Assembly (NCBI RefSeq): GCF_943734655.1
Contig: NC_071354.1
Span: forward strand, 144,684,642-144,748,641
Source of the DNA: Sabethes cyaneus
Lineage: Eukaryota > Arthropoda > Insecta > Diptera > Culicidae
DNA: 64,000 nucleotides
Reading direction: 5' to 3'
Each line of letters opens with the position of its first letter. The stretch's first letter is position 1. A program made the translations under genes and the position numbers. The notes under the pieces are model-generated. The model was not told the DNA's origin, did no database searches, and saw only the letters and a list, made by a program, of their open reading frames with translations. Shown here in pieces: positions 11,261 to 22,360 of the stretch.

Positions 11261-11820
11261 CTACGAAACATCAGCTCGAAGGCATTGTGCGTTTATAAGA
11301 AAACCATACCAATTATTCATTCAGTTAACCGTTCTTCTTCATGACTGCATGACTGAGAACTGTCTGGTCACCCGGTGAAGGACTTTTATATCGGTCTTCT
11401 ATGGTACTTTCCGGAATGTCAAACGTGCGGGATGCAGCATCGATCGAACCTGCATTTCTAACGTTATCCAGGGCTTCGTTCATTTTTGCTGCAGTGCGTT
11501 CAATTGCTTATCACTACGCACTAGCTGTTAGTTTATTGCCGTAGATTCTGCAATGGTCAGGCACATATTATAATAAGACGTTTTTCTGGTATGAGAGCTC
11601 CGGAAAATATGCGATTTGGATGAAGCGAATTTTGAACCAATTGTGCAATCCATGATTAGCGTAGCTATAGGGAGTGCCTGAAGAACCAGGTTCCCTTCAG
11701 AATTCTGCAGATCATCCAGAAATGTACACCGTTGGAATTTAAAAACCGGAAAAAAAATCAATGTATATGTTCCCGAAATATTTTACCTCCTTATTTTTTC
11801 TCAAGCAAAAACCAAACGAA
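11261..11820. other. Intergenic region
   Basis: No supported gene. A 77-codon minus-strand frame at 11528-11761 shows no recognisable domain. Confidence 0.45.
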
Positions 11821-11824
11821 TTTC

Positions 11825-12055
11825 AACGGCTTCGTAGTTGCGAAAGTAGTAGAGAGAACTTGACCAAACACCGACGAGCAAGGAACCAGTTGACCACGAT
11901 CCTGAGGAGTAAAAAGTGCTAAAAAAGGAAAGAGATCGTGACGAATTAGAACAACTATTTCGGACTAATGACATGCGCAAGTTTTACGAGAACATGAACC
12001 ACACTCATAAGCGCTACCCACTGAAACCTGACATGTGACTTTCTTCACGAACATA
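11825..12055 (+). pseudogene. Short retrotransposon linker fragment
   Basis: The frame reads KKERDRDELEQLFRTNDMRK followed by FYENMNHTHKRY, like the basic linker between endonuclease and reverse transcriptase of insect non-LTR elements. It stops just before the next fragment, so the two seem to be separate insertions or a rearranged copy. Confidence 0.4.
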
Positions 12056-13250
12056 AAGTCTTGTATAACTGTCAGTATGGATTTCGCGCAGGATCAAGTA
12101 CACTGACAGCCACAAGTGAACTTGTTGATGAAATTTATAAGGCGATGGACAACCAAAAAATGGTTGGAGTGCTTTTTCTAGACCTCAAAAAAGCGTTTGA
12201 TACTATCGATCATCGAATACTTCTCCATAAACTCGACATTTGTGGAATTAAAGGAGTCGCAAATGATCTAATTCGATGCTACCTAAGCAGTAGAACCCAG
12301 TTTGTTTGTGCAAATGGTACCTCTAGTTCAAAAAAACCGTTAACAGTAGGTGTTCCTCAGGGCAGTAATTTGGGACCTTTACTGTTCCTTATTTATATCA
12401 ACGATCTTGCCATGATTGACTTACATGGAAAACCAGTTATTATATGAGAACAAAGATCCTGAAGAAATAATTCGCCAAATGACAGAAGACATGGGAAAAC
12501 TTGAAGGATTCTTTGCGGAAAATCTTTTGTCTCTCAACTTGTCGAAAACAAAGTATATCATGTTTCACTCCCCGCGTCTGAGAGTTCCACCTCACTCGGA
12601 AGTTATAGTGCCTTCAACAAGAATAGACAAAGTAGAATGCTTTAAGTACTTAGGTCTAAATCTGGATGCCACGTTGTCGTGGAATCAACACATTGCAGAT
12701 CTACAAAAATGGATTAGCTCAACATGTGGAGCATTATGGAGAGTATCTAAGTTTGTACCGCAGAAAGTTTTGGAAACCATGTACCATGCTTTCATTCAAT
12801 CCAAGCTCCAATATCTAGTATCCATTTGGGCAGCTGCTACAAAGACGCGATTAAAGCCACTACAAGCCGCACAAAACAGATGTCTGAAAGTGGTGTACAA
12901 AAAAACCTCATCTGTATCCTACCTTGGACCTGTACAACAATGCAAACGCACCCATTCTGTCAATAGCTGCTCTGCGTCTGTGTCAAACCCATAACTTTAT
13001 GTATAACCCACGAGCTCATCACAATCAAACCCTACTTCGAACATCACATAGATATCAGCTAAGAAACCCAGCAACATTTGTTGTCAATCGTCCAAATACA
13101 GAAATGGGCAAAAAATCCGTTGCTTATTACAGTAAAGCGCGTTTCGGTTGCCTGCCGTCGGACTTAAAATCTGAGCAAATTGGAAAAAAATTCAAACATA
13201 AAGTTAAGCTGCGCGTGCGGAACATGATGGCGAACTATCTGCTCTAGTTA
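12036..13250 (+). pseudogene. CR1/L2-like (Jockey superfamily) retrotransposon, 5'-truncated
   Basis: Encodes most of a reverse transcriptase: LYNCQYGFRAGSST, then LFLDLKKAFDTIDHRILLHK with the first catalytic Asp, then GVPQGSNLGPLLFLIYINDL. The catalytic FADD motif expected shortly after is absent. The reading goes from LHGKPV directly to YENKDPEEII with a frame change at about 12440, consistent with a small deletion removing the active site. The thumb and C-terminal part (KTKYIMFHSPR, ECFKYLGLNLD, SKLQYLVSIWAA) continues to 12930, shifts frame, and ends at 13247 after YYSKARFGCLPSDLK. Upstream endonuclease is missing. Dead copy; exact clade not certain. Confidence 0.8.
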
Positions 13251-13259
13251 GGACATAAA

Positions 13260-14480
13260 AAAATTTTCTTCGTCCAATTCGAATCATCTGGCTGTTGTCA
13301 ACTGTACTCTTCACCTTCCTGTGGCTACGGATCCAGGCACTTGGGATACTCTCAACGGTTCCAGATCTCAAGCTCCGGTAACACCATTATCACCAGCACC
13401 ACCAGCAACCAGCAAATAGCCCAAGCAACACAGCTTGTTATCGAATAGTATAATATTACATATATCAGAACTTCTCTATTACCTGAAAAGCGTAAAAAAC
13501 TTAAGTCTAATGAAACAAGAATTGAAAGAAGTATGTATCAGGTTATTTCATACCAATTTAAAACGTTATTATAGCATAAGCTACAACTTGTTCTTCCAGT
13601 AGTTTAAATTTAGTAATGGTGACGTAATAAAAACTTCGTGTTGACATGTTGACAAAACAAACATTATACATTAGATATGAGCTGTCAAATAAATTCATGT
13701 TATCCCAAAACATCTCAAAACCTTAATAATAACGACATATGTTTTCAAAGTACGTTTATAGTACGCTTAAGCGACTAATTTCCACGAATATTATTTTCTA
13801 ACTTGTTTTGTGTGTTACTTGGGAGATGATGATGAGTTTTGAGCTCTCCTGTTGTACGCACTGCGTGGTCCTTGATCCATGTCATCCAATTAACCCGCTT
13901 GTAATCTGCGGTTCCTCTGGTTCTATATGGTCTAGTCAACTTTACTGTAAGGTAATATACACAAGTATATGTCCGGCCGAAGCCAGAGATACTACGCCCC
14001 TAATCAAGAAAACCGATGATTCCAGAACACACGACACCCCCCAGTCATCAGCAAACTGAGCAGTTTATCCTGAATCCATGATCTCCGGTTCTCCTGCTAC
14101 CCGTTACCACATGCTGCGACATCTGTGCCATTCGACTGCGCTGCTTGTGATCTTCTGCAACGCTGTATTCTTCCGGCTCTACAAGGTCCAGACGGTTCTA
14201 GTCTATACCAAATCGTCGAATTCAACATACCGATATACATAATCATCAGGCATTCCATTTATCCTTTCATATAATTATATAAATAATGAATTGTGATAGT
14301 TCCTATTTTACCGCACTTCCTTAAAAGAGCAACTAAGCTCACTGGAAGTACACGTATTGTGAAACAGAAAAGATTGAAGGTTTTGTACCTATTGGACAAA
14401 AGGCTTAAAAGAAGATTCACTCCAACGGGCTTTCCTTCCCTAGAAGAAACAAATATAAAAAAAAGTGTAGGAACGAGGGA
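13260..14480. other. Intergenic region
   Basis: No gene recognised. The frame at 13808-14059 is cysteine-containing but has no domain or splice support. The sequence upstream of 14480 leads into an RTE fragment. Confidence 0.45.
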
Positions 14481-14484
14481 AGGA

Positions 14485-15430
14485 ATCTAATCACAAACAA
14501 GTGCGAGGTGGTCGACAATTGAAAGCAGTTCTGCAATGAACACCTCAATGGCGAACTTACAGAAGGAGGCCGAACGGAAGTTAACCTAAGAATGCTCATG
14601 GAAAATAGTAATGTCCCAGCACCTGATCTCCGAGAAATCAGACGAAAAATCAGGTTGCTGAAGACCAACTAAGCTACTGGATTGTAAGGACTGTTTATCA
14701 GCAAAGCTTTATAAACATGGCCCAGAAACGCTAGCTCTACAATGGGTTATTTTCAAGATTTAGGAGGAGAAGCTACCGGAGGAATGGACAGAAAGAATGC
14801 TGCAAATATCGTGGCACAACACTAGTGTACGCCGCCTACAAGGTACTCTTCCAGATCCTGTTACGCCGGCTGTAACCGACAGCACATGGTTTCGTAGAAA
14901 ATTACCATGCAGATTTCATGGGGGCTCGCACAACAGACCATATTTCTACCATCCGGCTGATCTTGCAGAAATGTCGGAAGTACAACGTGCCCACGCATCA
15001 CACCTTTATTGACTTCAAAGCAGCATACGATACAGTCGATTGAGACTAGCTATGGCAGAAAATGCACGAACATGGATTTCCGGATAAACTGACGGGACGG
15101 ATCAGAGCTGCATTGGATCGAGTGATGTGTTTAGTGCGCATCTCGGAGACACTCTCGACTCCCTTCGAAATGCGGCGAAGGTCGAGGCAATGTGACGGCT
15201 TATTATGCAGGCTTTTTTGGAGGCACGATTTTCACTAAGTGTAGCCAACTCCTAGGCTTTGCAGATGAAATTGATATCATAGCCAGGAACCTTACGACGG
15301 CGGAGGCAATCTTAGCCAGACTGAAAGTGGAGTCTAGGAGGATTGGGCTAAAAATAAATGCATCGAAGACGAAATACATGAAAGAAAGGGGCTTAAAGGA
15401 AACAAACGCGTGCCTTCCAGCGTATTAAAA
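14485..15430 (+). pseudogene. RTE-type retrotransposon fragment (reverse transcriptase)
   Basis: Across several frames the plus strand reads, in order: a linker with NVPAPDLREIRRKIRLLK; an EEKLPEEWTERML block; an AYKVLFQILLRRL block; a TTDHISTIRLILQKCRKYNV block; THHTFIDFKAAYDTVD with the first catalytic Asp; a HGFPDKLTGRIRAALDRV block; and from 15192 FLGG...KCSQLLGFADEIDIIARN. The last is the FADD motif with the second Asp changed to Glu. NASKTKYM ends the recognisable thumb. There are many stops and at least four frame changes, so no protein is made. Confidence 0.75.
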
Positions 15431-16135
15431 TCGAAACCAACGTGGAAAATACGCCTGAACATATTGTTGTTAACAGCGGAAGAAGTTTCTGCAGAGTACC
15501 CTCTAAAAGCTGATGAGCGGATGGGTGAACGAGTTGAAGAGAATTTGAACGAGTAATGGGAGCACTTCTTCAATGCGATCAATTCTACAGCAAATATTTG
15601 GTAGTACTGTGGCAGACACTTCCACTGAGTGGAAGCTGGAAGATGCAGAGTGTCGGCAAGTAACTGACGAGACGGACTGAGTCAAAACTCTCATGTGACA
15701 CGCATAGCAGAGAGAGATACTGAGTTGCTAGAGCTGACCGAAGGAGACTGTTATAAAAAATGCTAGTACTGGTAACGCGTTCTAGTAATGACGGATAATT
15801 GCTTCGATAGAGACGGTCCAAGATGCTAGTTTTAAACTATCGTCAGAATTTGAAACCAAACCGTATTAACTCCTATTATGTGCACAAGGAGTGGAACCGA
15901 AAAGTCTGAGGTTACCAGCGTTGAACCTACGGTTGTTATCAGCGGACGAAGTTCATGCAGAATGCCATCGAAAAGCTGATGATCGAATCGGTGAACGAGT
16001 TGGAGAGAACTTGAACGAGCAGTGGAAGCACATCTACGATGCAATCAGCAAAAAGTTACTGCAGCCGCGTCCACGGAGTGCTTTGACACAGAGTACCAAC
16101 GAGTGACCGACTAGAAGAACGGAGCCAAAACTCCC
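15430..16135 (+). pseudogene. Two diverged copies of an RTE linker segment in tandem
   Basis: Both 15440-15700 and 15890-16130 read as the region between endonuclease and reverse transcriptase (pattern LLSADEVHAECHRKADDRIG, then GENLNEQWKHIYDAI). They lie downstream of reverse transcriptase sequence, the wrong order for one element. They are therefore rearranged or separate insertions, with about 190 bp of unassigned sequence between them. Confidence 0.55.
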
Positions 16136-16197
16136 GAGTCGATAGGCACGGTAGGAGATGCTTCTTTAAATGACCAGAAACTGGACCGTGCCGCCAA

Positions 16198-16290
16198 AAA
16201 AAATCATTACTTTTGGCCAAAACTCAAAAATCATTACCTTTGGCCAAAGCCAAAAATCATTACCTTTGGCCAAAACCAAAGGCCGAAACA
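16198..16290. repeat. Minisatellite, 26-27 bp unit, about three copies
   Basis: TCATTACCTTTGGCCAAA-type units start at 16204, 16231 and 16257. Each contains the TTTGGCCAAA palindrome. The open frames across it in both strands (KSLPLAKAKNHYLWPK type) are artefacts of the repeat. Confidence 0.85.
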
Positions 16291-16403
16291 TCAGGCAGTA
16301 TAAAAAGCCGTTTTCAATATAAAACTGACTGGAAAGCCGAAAATCCGCAATACAATATATGTACCTCAATCGATCTTAACAGCATTAGTAGGCATATGTT
16401 GCA

Positions 16404-17500
16404 TACACACTTAGCTTTTATTCAGATCTTCGGTAATTTATTTTGCGGATTTGATCAGCATATTTGAAAAAATGCTGAGCAATCCGGTAATTTTTCAAGG
16501 AATGCTGAGTATCGTCAATACTTGACATTCCTTAATACAGATCTTCATCAACCGGTGACGAGTTCGTTAATATTTTTTGCTATATTTTTCCGCAAAGCGA
16601 TTCCATTTCGTATATGTCAATAATTCAGCAATTATTTAACGAACTATCAGTATTTATTACGGGATAGCCCGCTAAAGCTTTGCTGAGATCAGAAAATTTT
16701 GCGGAAGTTGTCATCAAGCATTTGTTGGCTGTCAAAATGAAGCGCAATCAAGAAAATACTTTATTGCGTGTTTAAGGTGTGTGGAAATTGTTCAAAATAT
16801 GAACAATTATAGTTATTTTTAAGAGTTAAGCGGCGCATAGCAGGCCTTCGCTACGTTATTTAACCTTCTATATATGAGGTATGCCAATTTATTATGTAAT
16901 TTGTGCTATGAATATATATCCCTCGATATCTCTCATTCAGTTAATATTAATTTAAATTTTAAATCTTCATTTCTCTTTTCATTCCAAAATTTCGTCATCA
17001 TAAAACTAAGCTTCGCTGCTACTTAGTGCTTCGGTGCACACTTCGTAGGTCGCTGCAGAACTACAGGACGATTGCGGGGCTGGTGCTACAGATAGGTTGA
17101 CTCGGAACAACCTCTTTTAGTCCAGATTCGAACATGCGGCGGGTGGCAGAGCCATACCTTGAGGCCAAGTTAGAAGCATATCTCTTCATCATAGATCCTA
17201 TATCATTAATTGTATTTAATTTTAAGACATGATTTCAATAAAAATAATTATTTAATTTATGACGACAATTCAGTACACATTACCGATTATCAGCACTATA
17301 ATTACGGCTTTCAGCAATAATTTTTGATGAGAGATTTGTTAATTTATACTGAACAGTCCGCATTTCTTGACATTTCATAAAAATATTTTCATTGCCGAGT
17401 GTTCGTCAAGCAAATTATTTACCGAACTGACCACCGAATGTTCAGCAGTTCTAATTTCGTCAAAAAATTACGGTGTTCGGTGAAAAAATTTAAGTGTGTA
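16404..17500. mobile_element. TA-flanked MITE-like element carrying a nested SINE
   Basis: The left end is TA-CACACTTAGC and the right end TTTAAGTGTG-TA, giving a short terminal inverted repeat (CACACTTA) with TA on each side. The interior has repeated CGGTAA and GCTGA words near both ends (16430-16560, 17270-17480) and no coding frame. A SINE copy at about 17053-17175 lies inside it. Short ends make this a moderate call. Confidence 0.5.
17053..17175 (-). repeat. tRNA-derived SINE, copy c
   Basis: Read on the minus strand: TTGGCCTCAAGG (A-box-like), then ATGTTCGAATCTGG (B-box-like), then a body with CACCAGCCCCGCAATCGTCC that matches copies a, b and d. It is truncated before the tail. Confidence 0.6.
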
Positions 17501-17579
17501 ATAAATCAATACCGACTACCGATACCGGTAATAGCGACGTTCATTGTGGAAGCGTTATTGAAGATTTTTATTGACTTTA

Positions 17580-17790
17580 TTTGATTTTAATAATGGCCTT
17601 TTGAACACCATGCAAAAAGCATGTGCATGTGCACTTGGTGATGATAGTTCCCTTCGTATTGCAGCTTCTAAGGCAATGTAAAATACCAGGTAAGAGAATG
17701 CATCTTCTTGTTTCAGTCCATCCAATATCATGAAATCGTCTGAGGTCTCCCCAGATATTCTGACGCTCGATTTACTGGATAATTGCAACG
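17580..17790 (-). pseudogene. RTE-type reverse transcriptase fragment
   Basis: The minus-strand frame contains VRISGETSDDFMILDGLKQE followed by DAFSYLVFYIALEAAIRRE, the block just before the FADD motif in RTE-type reverse transcriptases. It abuts the plus-strand fragment that starts near 17785, so the two are head-to-head. Confidence 0.65.
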
Positions 17791-18740
17791 ACTTGAGAGT
17801 AGGAGAAACTACCGGAGGGGTTGATGGTAGGTTTAACCTGTCCCATCTACATAAAGGGCGATCGGTTAGATTTCTGTAACTACAGCGGCATAGCGCCAGT
17901 CAACAGGCGGCGTTAAGGTGCTCTTTTAGATTTTTTGCGTCGTCTATCCCCTATAGCAAAAGAAACAACATCATTACTAGATTACCATGGGACGGCGGAA
18001 GCAACCAGAATAACAACGGAAGCTAGGAGGATAGGGCTACAAGTCAATGCGTCCGCGTCGAAAACCAAATATATGCTAGGAAGAGACTCCAGAGAAAACT
18101 ACGTTTGCCTCCCACGGACAGTAACTATTGACGACGATGTACTGGAAGTGGTTGATGAATTCGTATATTTGGGATCTCTGGTCATCGCCAATAATAATAC
18201 GAGTGAGGAGATTCAATGACGTATTCAAGCTGAAGGTCGAGCCTACTTTTCTTTCCGCAGACGCTTCGATGAAGGAGTATACGCCACCGCACAAAGCTGA
18301 CGATGTACAAAACGGTAATCAGACTGGACTTGAGACAGCAACTTTGCTTACAAAAGACATGCGTGCACTTGCCGTATTTGAACGAAAGGTGTTGCGGACT
18401 ATTTTTGGTGAAATACAAGCGGAGAGTGGTGTAAGCGTATGAACAATGAGTTGCAGGCACTGCTTGGCGTGATTCCCATCGTGCATCTGACGAAAGTTAG
18501 GAGACTACGGTGGGCCGACCACGTCGCAAGGATGCCGGACGACTGTGCAGTAAAATTCGTTGTCTTCAAGAACCCCACCTGCACCAGGAATAGAGGGGCC
18601 CAACGTGCTAGATGGCTCGACCAGGTAGAAGCCGACTTATGTGTGTCGAGACGCAATTCAATGGAAAGGAATTCTAGATACGACAGGAACTACCCCGGCT
18701 CTCAGCTAGTGAAGAAGTAGAAGAAGTGTCGCATGAATCA
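17785..18740 (+). pseudogene. RTE-type retrotransposon, internally deleted, 3' end with GAA tail
   Basis: Starts with a PIYIKGDRLDFCNYSGIAPVN block, then skips the catalytic core and resumes at ARRIGLQVNA and SKTKYMLGR (frame 17935). It continues through DEFVYLGSLVIANNNTSEEI, then FERKVLRTIFG, and ends with RRLRWADHVARMPDDCAVKF and a GAQRARWLDQVEADLCV block (18439-18720). The sequence after the last frame is GAAGAAGTAGAAGAAG, a GAA-type tail also seen at the 3' end of the copy at 30877-32000. Frame changes and the missing core make it inactive. Confidence 0.8.
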
Positions 18741-18909
18741 GCATAAGTAATTTTATTCTAGCATATCCTAGCATTATCTGCCACAGCATATTGCACCATT
18801 TATCACCATTATGATCTACTTTTATGATCAGTTGACAATCTCATTCACTTAGATATATCATTGGACAGGGTCAACCCAAATCTATTACTTACGCCGCTTC
18901 GCATTTGAA

Positions 18910-19136
18910 TCGTTTGTTTGAGAAACCCCACAAGTCCACTCGACACTATTGTTGGAAAACAGCAAAAAACTGATTTTCTCAAAATTTTGAACCAATCCTT
19001 ATATGTTTTGGTATGAGGTTCTATGATAGTATCTAAAACACATTATGTAGACTTATCTTTTGATCAAAATAATGATTCTAGCTAAAATTACAAGGCTTTA
19101 AAGTTGATGGATATTTGGGGTTTCTCAAACAAACGA
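18910..19136. mobile_element. Small MITE-like element with 20-bp inverted ends
   Basis: TCGTTTGTTTGAGAAACCCC at 18910-18929 is inverted as GGGGTTTCTCAAACAAACGA at 19117-19136. The interior is non-coding. The same end motif occurs twice more at 20178-20197 and 20325-20344, both in direct orientation. No clear target duplication was found. Confidence 0.65.
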
Positions 19137-20177
19137 GAAATTGACAGTGCACTTGAATAGTTTTAGACCGTTTTTATTCAAACTTGTGATCTTTCCATGT
19201 TCATAGTGTGTAATTTGCTACCATATATCACTGGGAATGTTAATTTAGTACGTACCGCTAAAAAGAAGAAGGGAGGGGCGCTAAATATTATTTATTAAAA
19301 ATTTTGAAGTAGAATACTGCAAGTTTTAAAAAAAGTTTTGTATTTTTTTAATAGAAATTTTTATCATGGTTTGCATTTACCTATTAAAAAATAAAAGGTA
19401 AATAGAATAACGGCGGGTTTTGAATTGCATAAATGAACCAGAGTAACACGAATTCACATCGCATAGAATACCTTGATACTTTGCTAGTAGTAATTAAAGA
19501 TATTATAACCAGAAAATAAGCATTTTGAATCTTGGATAACACCGTACTATAATTATGGAGCAGAATCTGAGTATAAGTGTCTGTTCTCAAATTACGTTAT
19601 ACCAAAAGGAAACGGAGATACGTAAACAGCACCTTAAATAGTTCGAACGGATAAACTATTGATTTTACAGTGACTCGGGAGTGCTCGACGGATCACTCAC
19701 ATTAGATAAATAGAAGATTAAACCTTTTATTTAAATATTGTACTATTATTAACATTGTATAGTAAGTAGTGGGATACTGCTTTTGTGAGAAACGCATGGA
19801 TTGTTTAGTCTGTCGATTTCCGGAACGAGATTGCTACAGTTTTTACTGTATCTAGATTACAAGAATGGTTTATTTACGTTTATCTTGTCGACCAACTAAT
19901 CCAAGCTTATCTGCATTTGCAATCAGCTCTCACTTTTTCAGCATAAACTTTCTTTTCTTTTTACTTTTAATAATTCGCTTTGTATTTTGTAGTCCGCCGA
20001 ACACTATGTTTCTTCTTTTTGACTGTGTCCAACTCGTAATTTTTCGATTCCGAAGACATTTGTATACGATTGAATTGTGTTGCGAAAACTGCTTACAACA
20101 TTGCATGTAAATATTGAATGATAATTTTCTACCTCTCGCAGCGCCGCTTTAGGTGATTATCGGAAACATGGATATTT
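19137..20177. other. Intergenic region
   Basis: AT-rich, no gene recognised. Phenylalanine- and leucine-rich frames here follow from T-rich sequence. Confidence 0.45.
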
Positions 20178-20344
20178 GGGGTTTCTCAAACAAACGGATA
20201 TTTGCAACCCCAATTAAAAGGGGTTCGTGGAACTAACTTTGTCTGGAATTTCGAGGGAAGGTGTAGATATACTCAAGGATTCGAAAACTGCTAAAAAGTC
20301 AATTTTCATAAAAATGGCGTTTGTGGGGTTTCTCAAACAAACGA
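20178..20344. repeat. Two direct copies of the GGGGTTTCTCAAACAAACG motif
   Basis: The 19-base motif occurs at 20178 and 20325 in the same orientation, each flanked by different sequence. They look like isolated ends of the MITE family at 18910-19136 or of overlapping copies. Confidence 0.6.
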
Positions 20345-21808
20345 TTCATTTAATGATGCAATGGTTTTGTTTCGTCACCTGTCACAATACAAACATTCTT
20401 CGTTTGCCTGACAACAGTTGCATTAGTGTCAAAATTCAACGTTGAATAACAATGATGCATGGTGGTTGAATCTCTGAAAAATGTACAAAAGGTATTAAAC
20501 TTTGACAAATTTCAGAACCATTACGTTTTTAAGTTTCGATTTCAGTCATTATTGGTAATGCGAGCTAATAAAGTTCCATGCCAATAGAAAACAACTATGT
20601 AATTGGTTTAATTTAGAACTAAGCAAACATCCTTCCCCAATTGGCAAATTCTTGATCCGCCTTGAATATGCAAATCACTTTCGTTCAATCGTATCACGTG
20701 TCAACGAAGCTTGAACCGCAACCGAGAGAAACCGATACCTACGGCCGTCTCTTGAACTGAATCCGACCGACTGCAAGGTCAAGTTTTTTGTTATTTATTT
20801 AGAGCAACTTAGTCGGCGCCAATCCGGTTAGGATCGTGCATGTGAAACATACAGCATAGAATTGCCGGTTGGCTAGGCCGTGCTCTATGACATGTTAGGA
20901 TAAAAATTTGTGCCCAGTCTGGCCAAGACCGGCCAGCCGGCACCCACCTAGAATATTCAAGGGTGACAACGGACCAACCGCAGCATTTCCAGTCTGGTCA
21001 TTTATTTTCTGAACCATACTTGTCGATTAATGAACATAATTGAACGCATTGTATTTGATATTCGCAAAGATATCATGCCAAAATAATAATAAGAGCAAGA
21101 GTTAGCAAGTCAGGTGACTTTAAATTCAGTTCAATCGCATACATGTGGCTACGATTTTTGATTGATAGTTCTACAAATCCAGCGGCATGTCGTGATTTCA
21201 CGGGTGGTATAGGTGGTATATGGAGTGACACATATGTCAATAAAAATCAGCCAGTCAACATGCGGAATGTCAGGGTTAGTGGATTTTGAAGGGTCCGACA
21301 AAATGGATCGGTCATCGAACGCGTTTGCTTGACTCGCAAAACGAACCTATTTAGAGTGTATCACTTCTACTCACGTGATTTGCAAGGTTTTTGTTCAATA
21401 TATGTTTGCATATTGAATTGAAAGAACCTGAAGTTTTACTCATTTAGCTGTAGAAAACAATGATGCAAAAGCTTACGATAAAACGCCGATAAAAAAATGA
21501 GTATTTTTTATGTTTCTTTTTTTGAGTCACGTGAGATCTATCAAACAATCCTGTTTAACACGTATGCAGATAAAAAAAACATTGTGTTGAAGTAAAAACA
21601 TGACAGTCATTGATCCACAGTCGGCGAACAAAAGACATAAACAAAAATCCGCTTTGATCCGCATCACCGGCATACCCCAGAAGATGGTCAAGGTCGATTG
21701 AAATAACTCAATTGAATACATGCATAAGCCGCTGCATTGTGAGAAGCAAAGTTGATGTATAACGATGAGTCGATTTTTGGAGTACGGCTATTAGCGTTTT
21801 TGAGACGC
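20345..21808. other. Intergenic and upstream region of the secreted acidic protein gene
   Basis: No gene recognised. A GC-richer block with GGCCAAGACCGGCCAGCCGG near 20923-20942 is palindromic in part, function unknown. Confidence 0.4.
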
Positions 21809-21814
21809 TATAAA
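21809..21814 (+). promoter_or_regulatory. TATA box of the secreted acidic protein gene
   Basis: TATAAA within ACGCTATAAATGAAAAC lies 88 bp upstream of the ATG at 21897. Transcription start would fall near 21840, giving a 5' UTR of roughly 55-60 bases. Confidence 0.6.
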
Positions 21815-21896
21815 TGAAAACAAACCGAACGAAACTTCCCTAGTTTCTGTTTGGAAACCATCGATCGCTGAAAGAATTTTATTTTCAAACGTTACA

Positions 21897-22337
21897 ATGA
21901 TCAGTGTAAGTATATTGTTTAGAAGTTATTGCAGCAAAAGATTCAAAAATTATGGTAAATTTCAGATAATGGTGCTTTTTGCCTTAGCAGTCATTGCTGC
22001 CCCCACTGACTCTTATCGAGCTCCGATATCGCTGGTACACATTGAACACGAGCATGATTATGATTATGATTATAGAGAGTACATTGCACACAACCCAGAG
22101 GACACTGCTCAGGAATCGGAGCCCGCAGCTCAAAATCCAGAGAATACTGCTGAGGATTCAGAGGACACAGCTCAAAATCCAGATCTCCGAATTGGGGATT
22201 TAGGAAATGCTACCTCGACAGATAACCATTCTAATCAAAATAAGAATCAATCTACTACATTGGAAGCGACAACATCAAGTACAGCAAAACAACATGAACA
22301 AAAAATTCATAAAAATTTTCACGGACTTGGAAAATAA
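21897..22337 (+). CDS. Small secreted acidic repeat protein, two exons
   Basis: Exon 1 is only ATG ATC AGT (21897-21905). The intron 21906-21965 (60 bp) starts GTAAGT and ends TTTCAG. Exon 2 (21966-22337) gives a protein starting MISIMVLFALAVIAAPTDSY, a clear signal peptide with probable cleavage around AVIAA. The mature part is acidic: a DYDYDYREY stretch, then imperfect repeats of the pattern N-P-E-[DN]-T-A-[QE]-[ED]-S-E, then a Ser/Thr/Asn-rich tail likely to be glycosylated. It has no Cys in the mature part, and I recognise no family. A tiny first exon before the signal peptide is common in insect cuticle and other secreted protein genes, so an extracellular or cuticular role is possible but inferred. 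TATA and AATAAA signals frame it. Confidence 0.8.
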   Translation: MISVSILFRSYCSKRFKNYGKFQIMVLFALAVIAAPTDSYRAPISLVHIEHEHDYDYDYREYIAHNPEDTAQESEPAAQNPENTAEDSEDTAQNPDLRIGDLGNATSTDNHSNQNKNQSTTLEATTSSTAKQHEQKIHKNFHGLGK

Positions 22338-22354
22338 AACACTTTTAAATATAA

Positions 22355-22360
22355 AATAAA
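22355..22360 (+). terminator. Polyadenylation signal AATAAA
   Basis: AATAAA 18 bp after the stop codon of the secreted acidic protein gene. An overlapping AATAAA also covers the stop codon itself. Confidence 0.65.
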
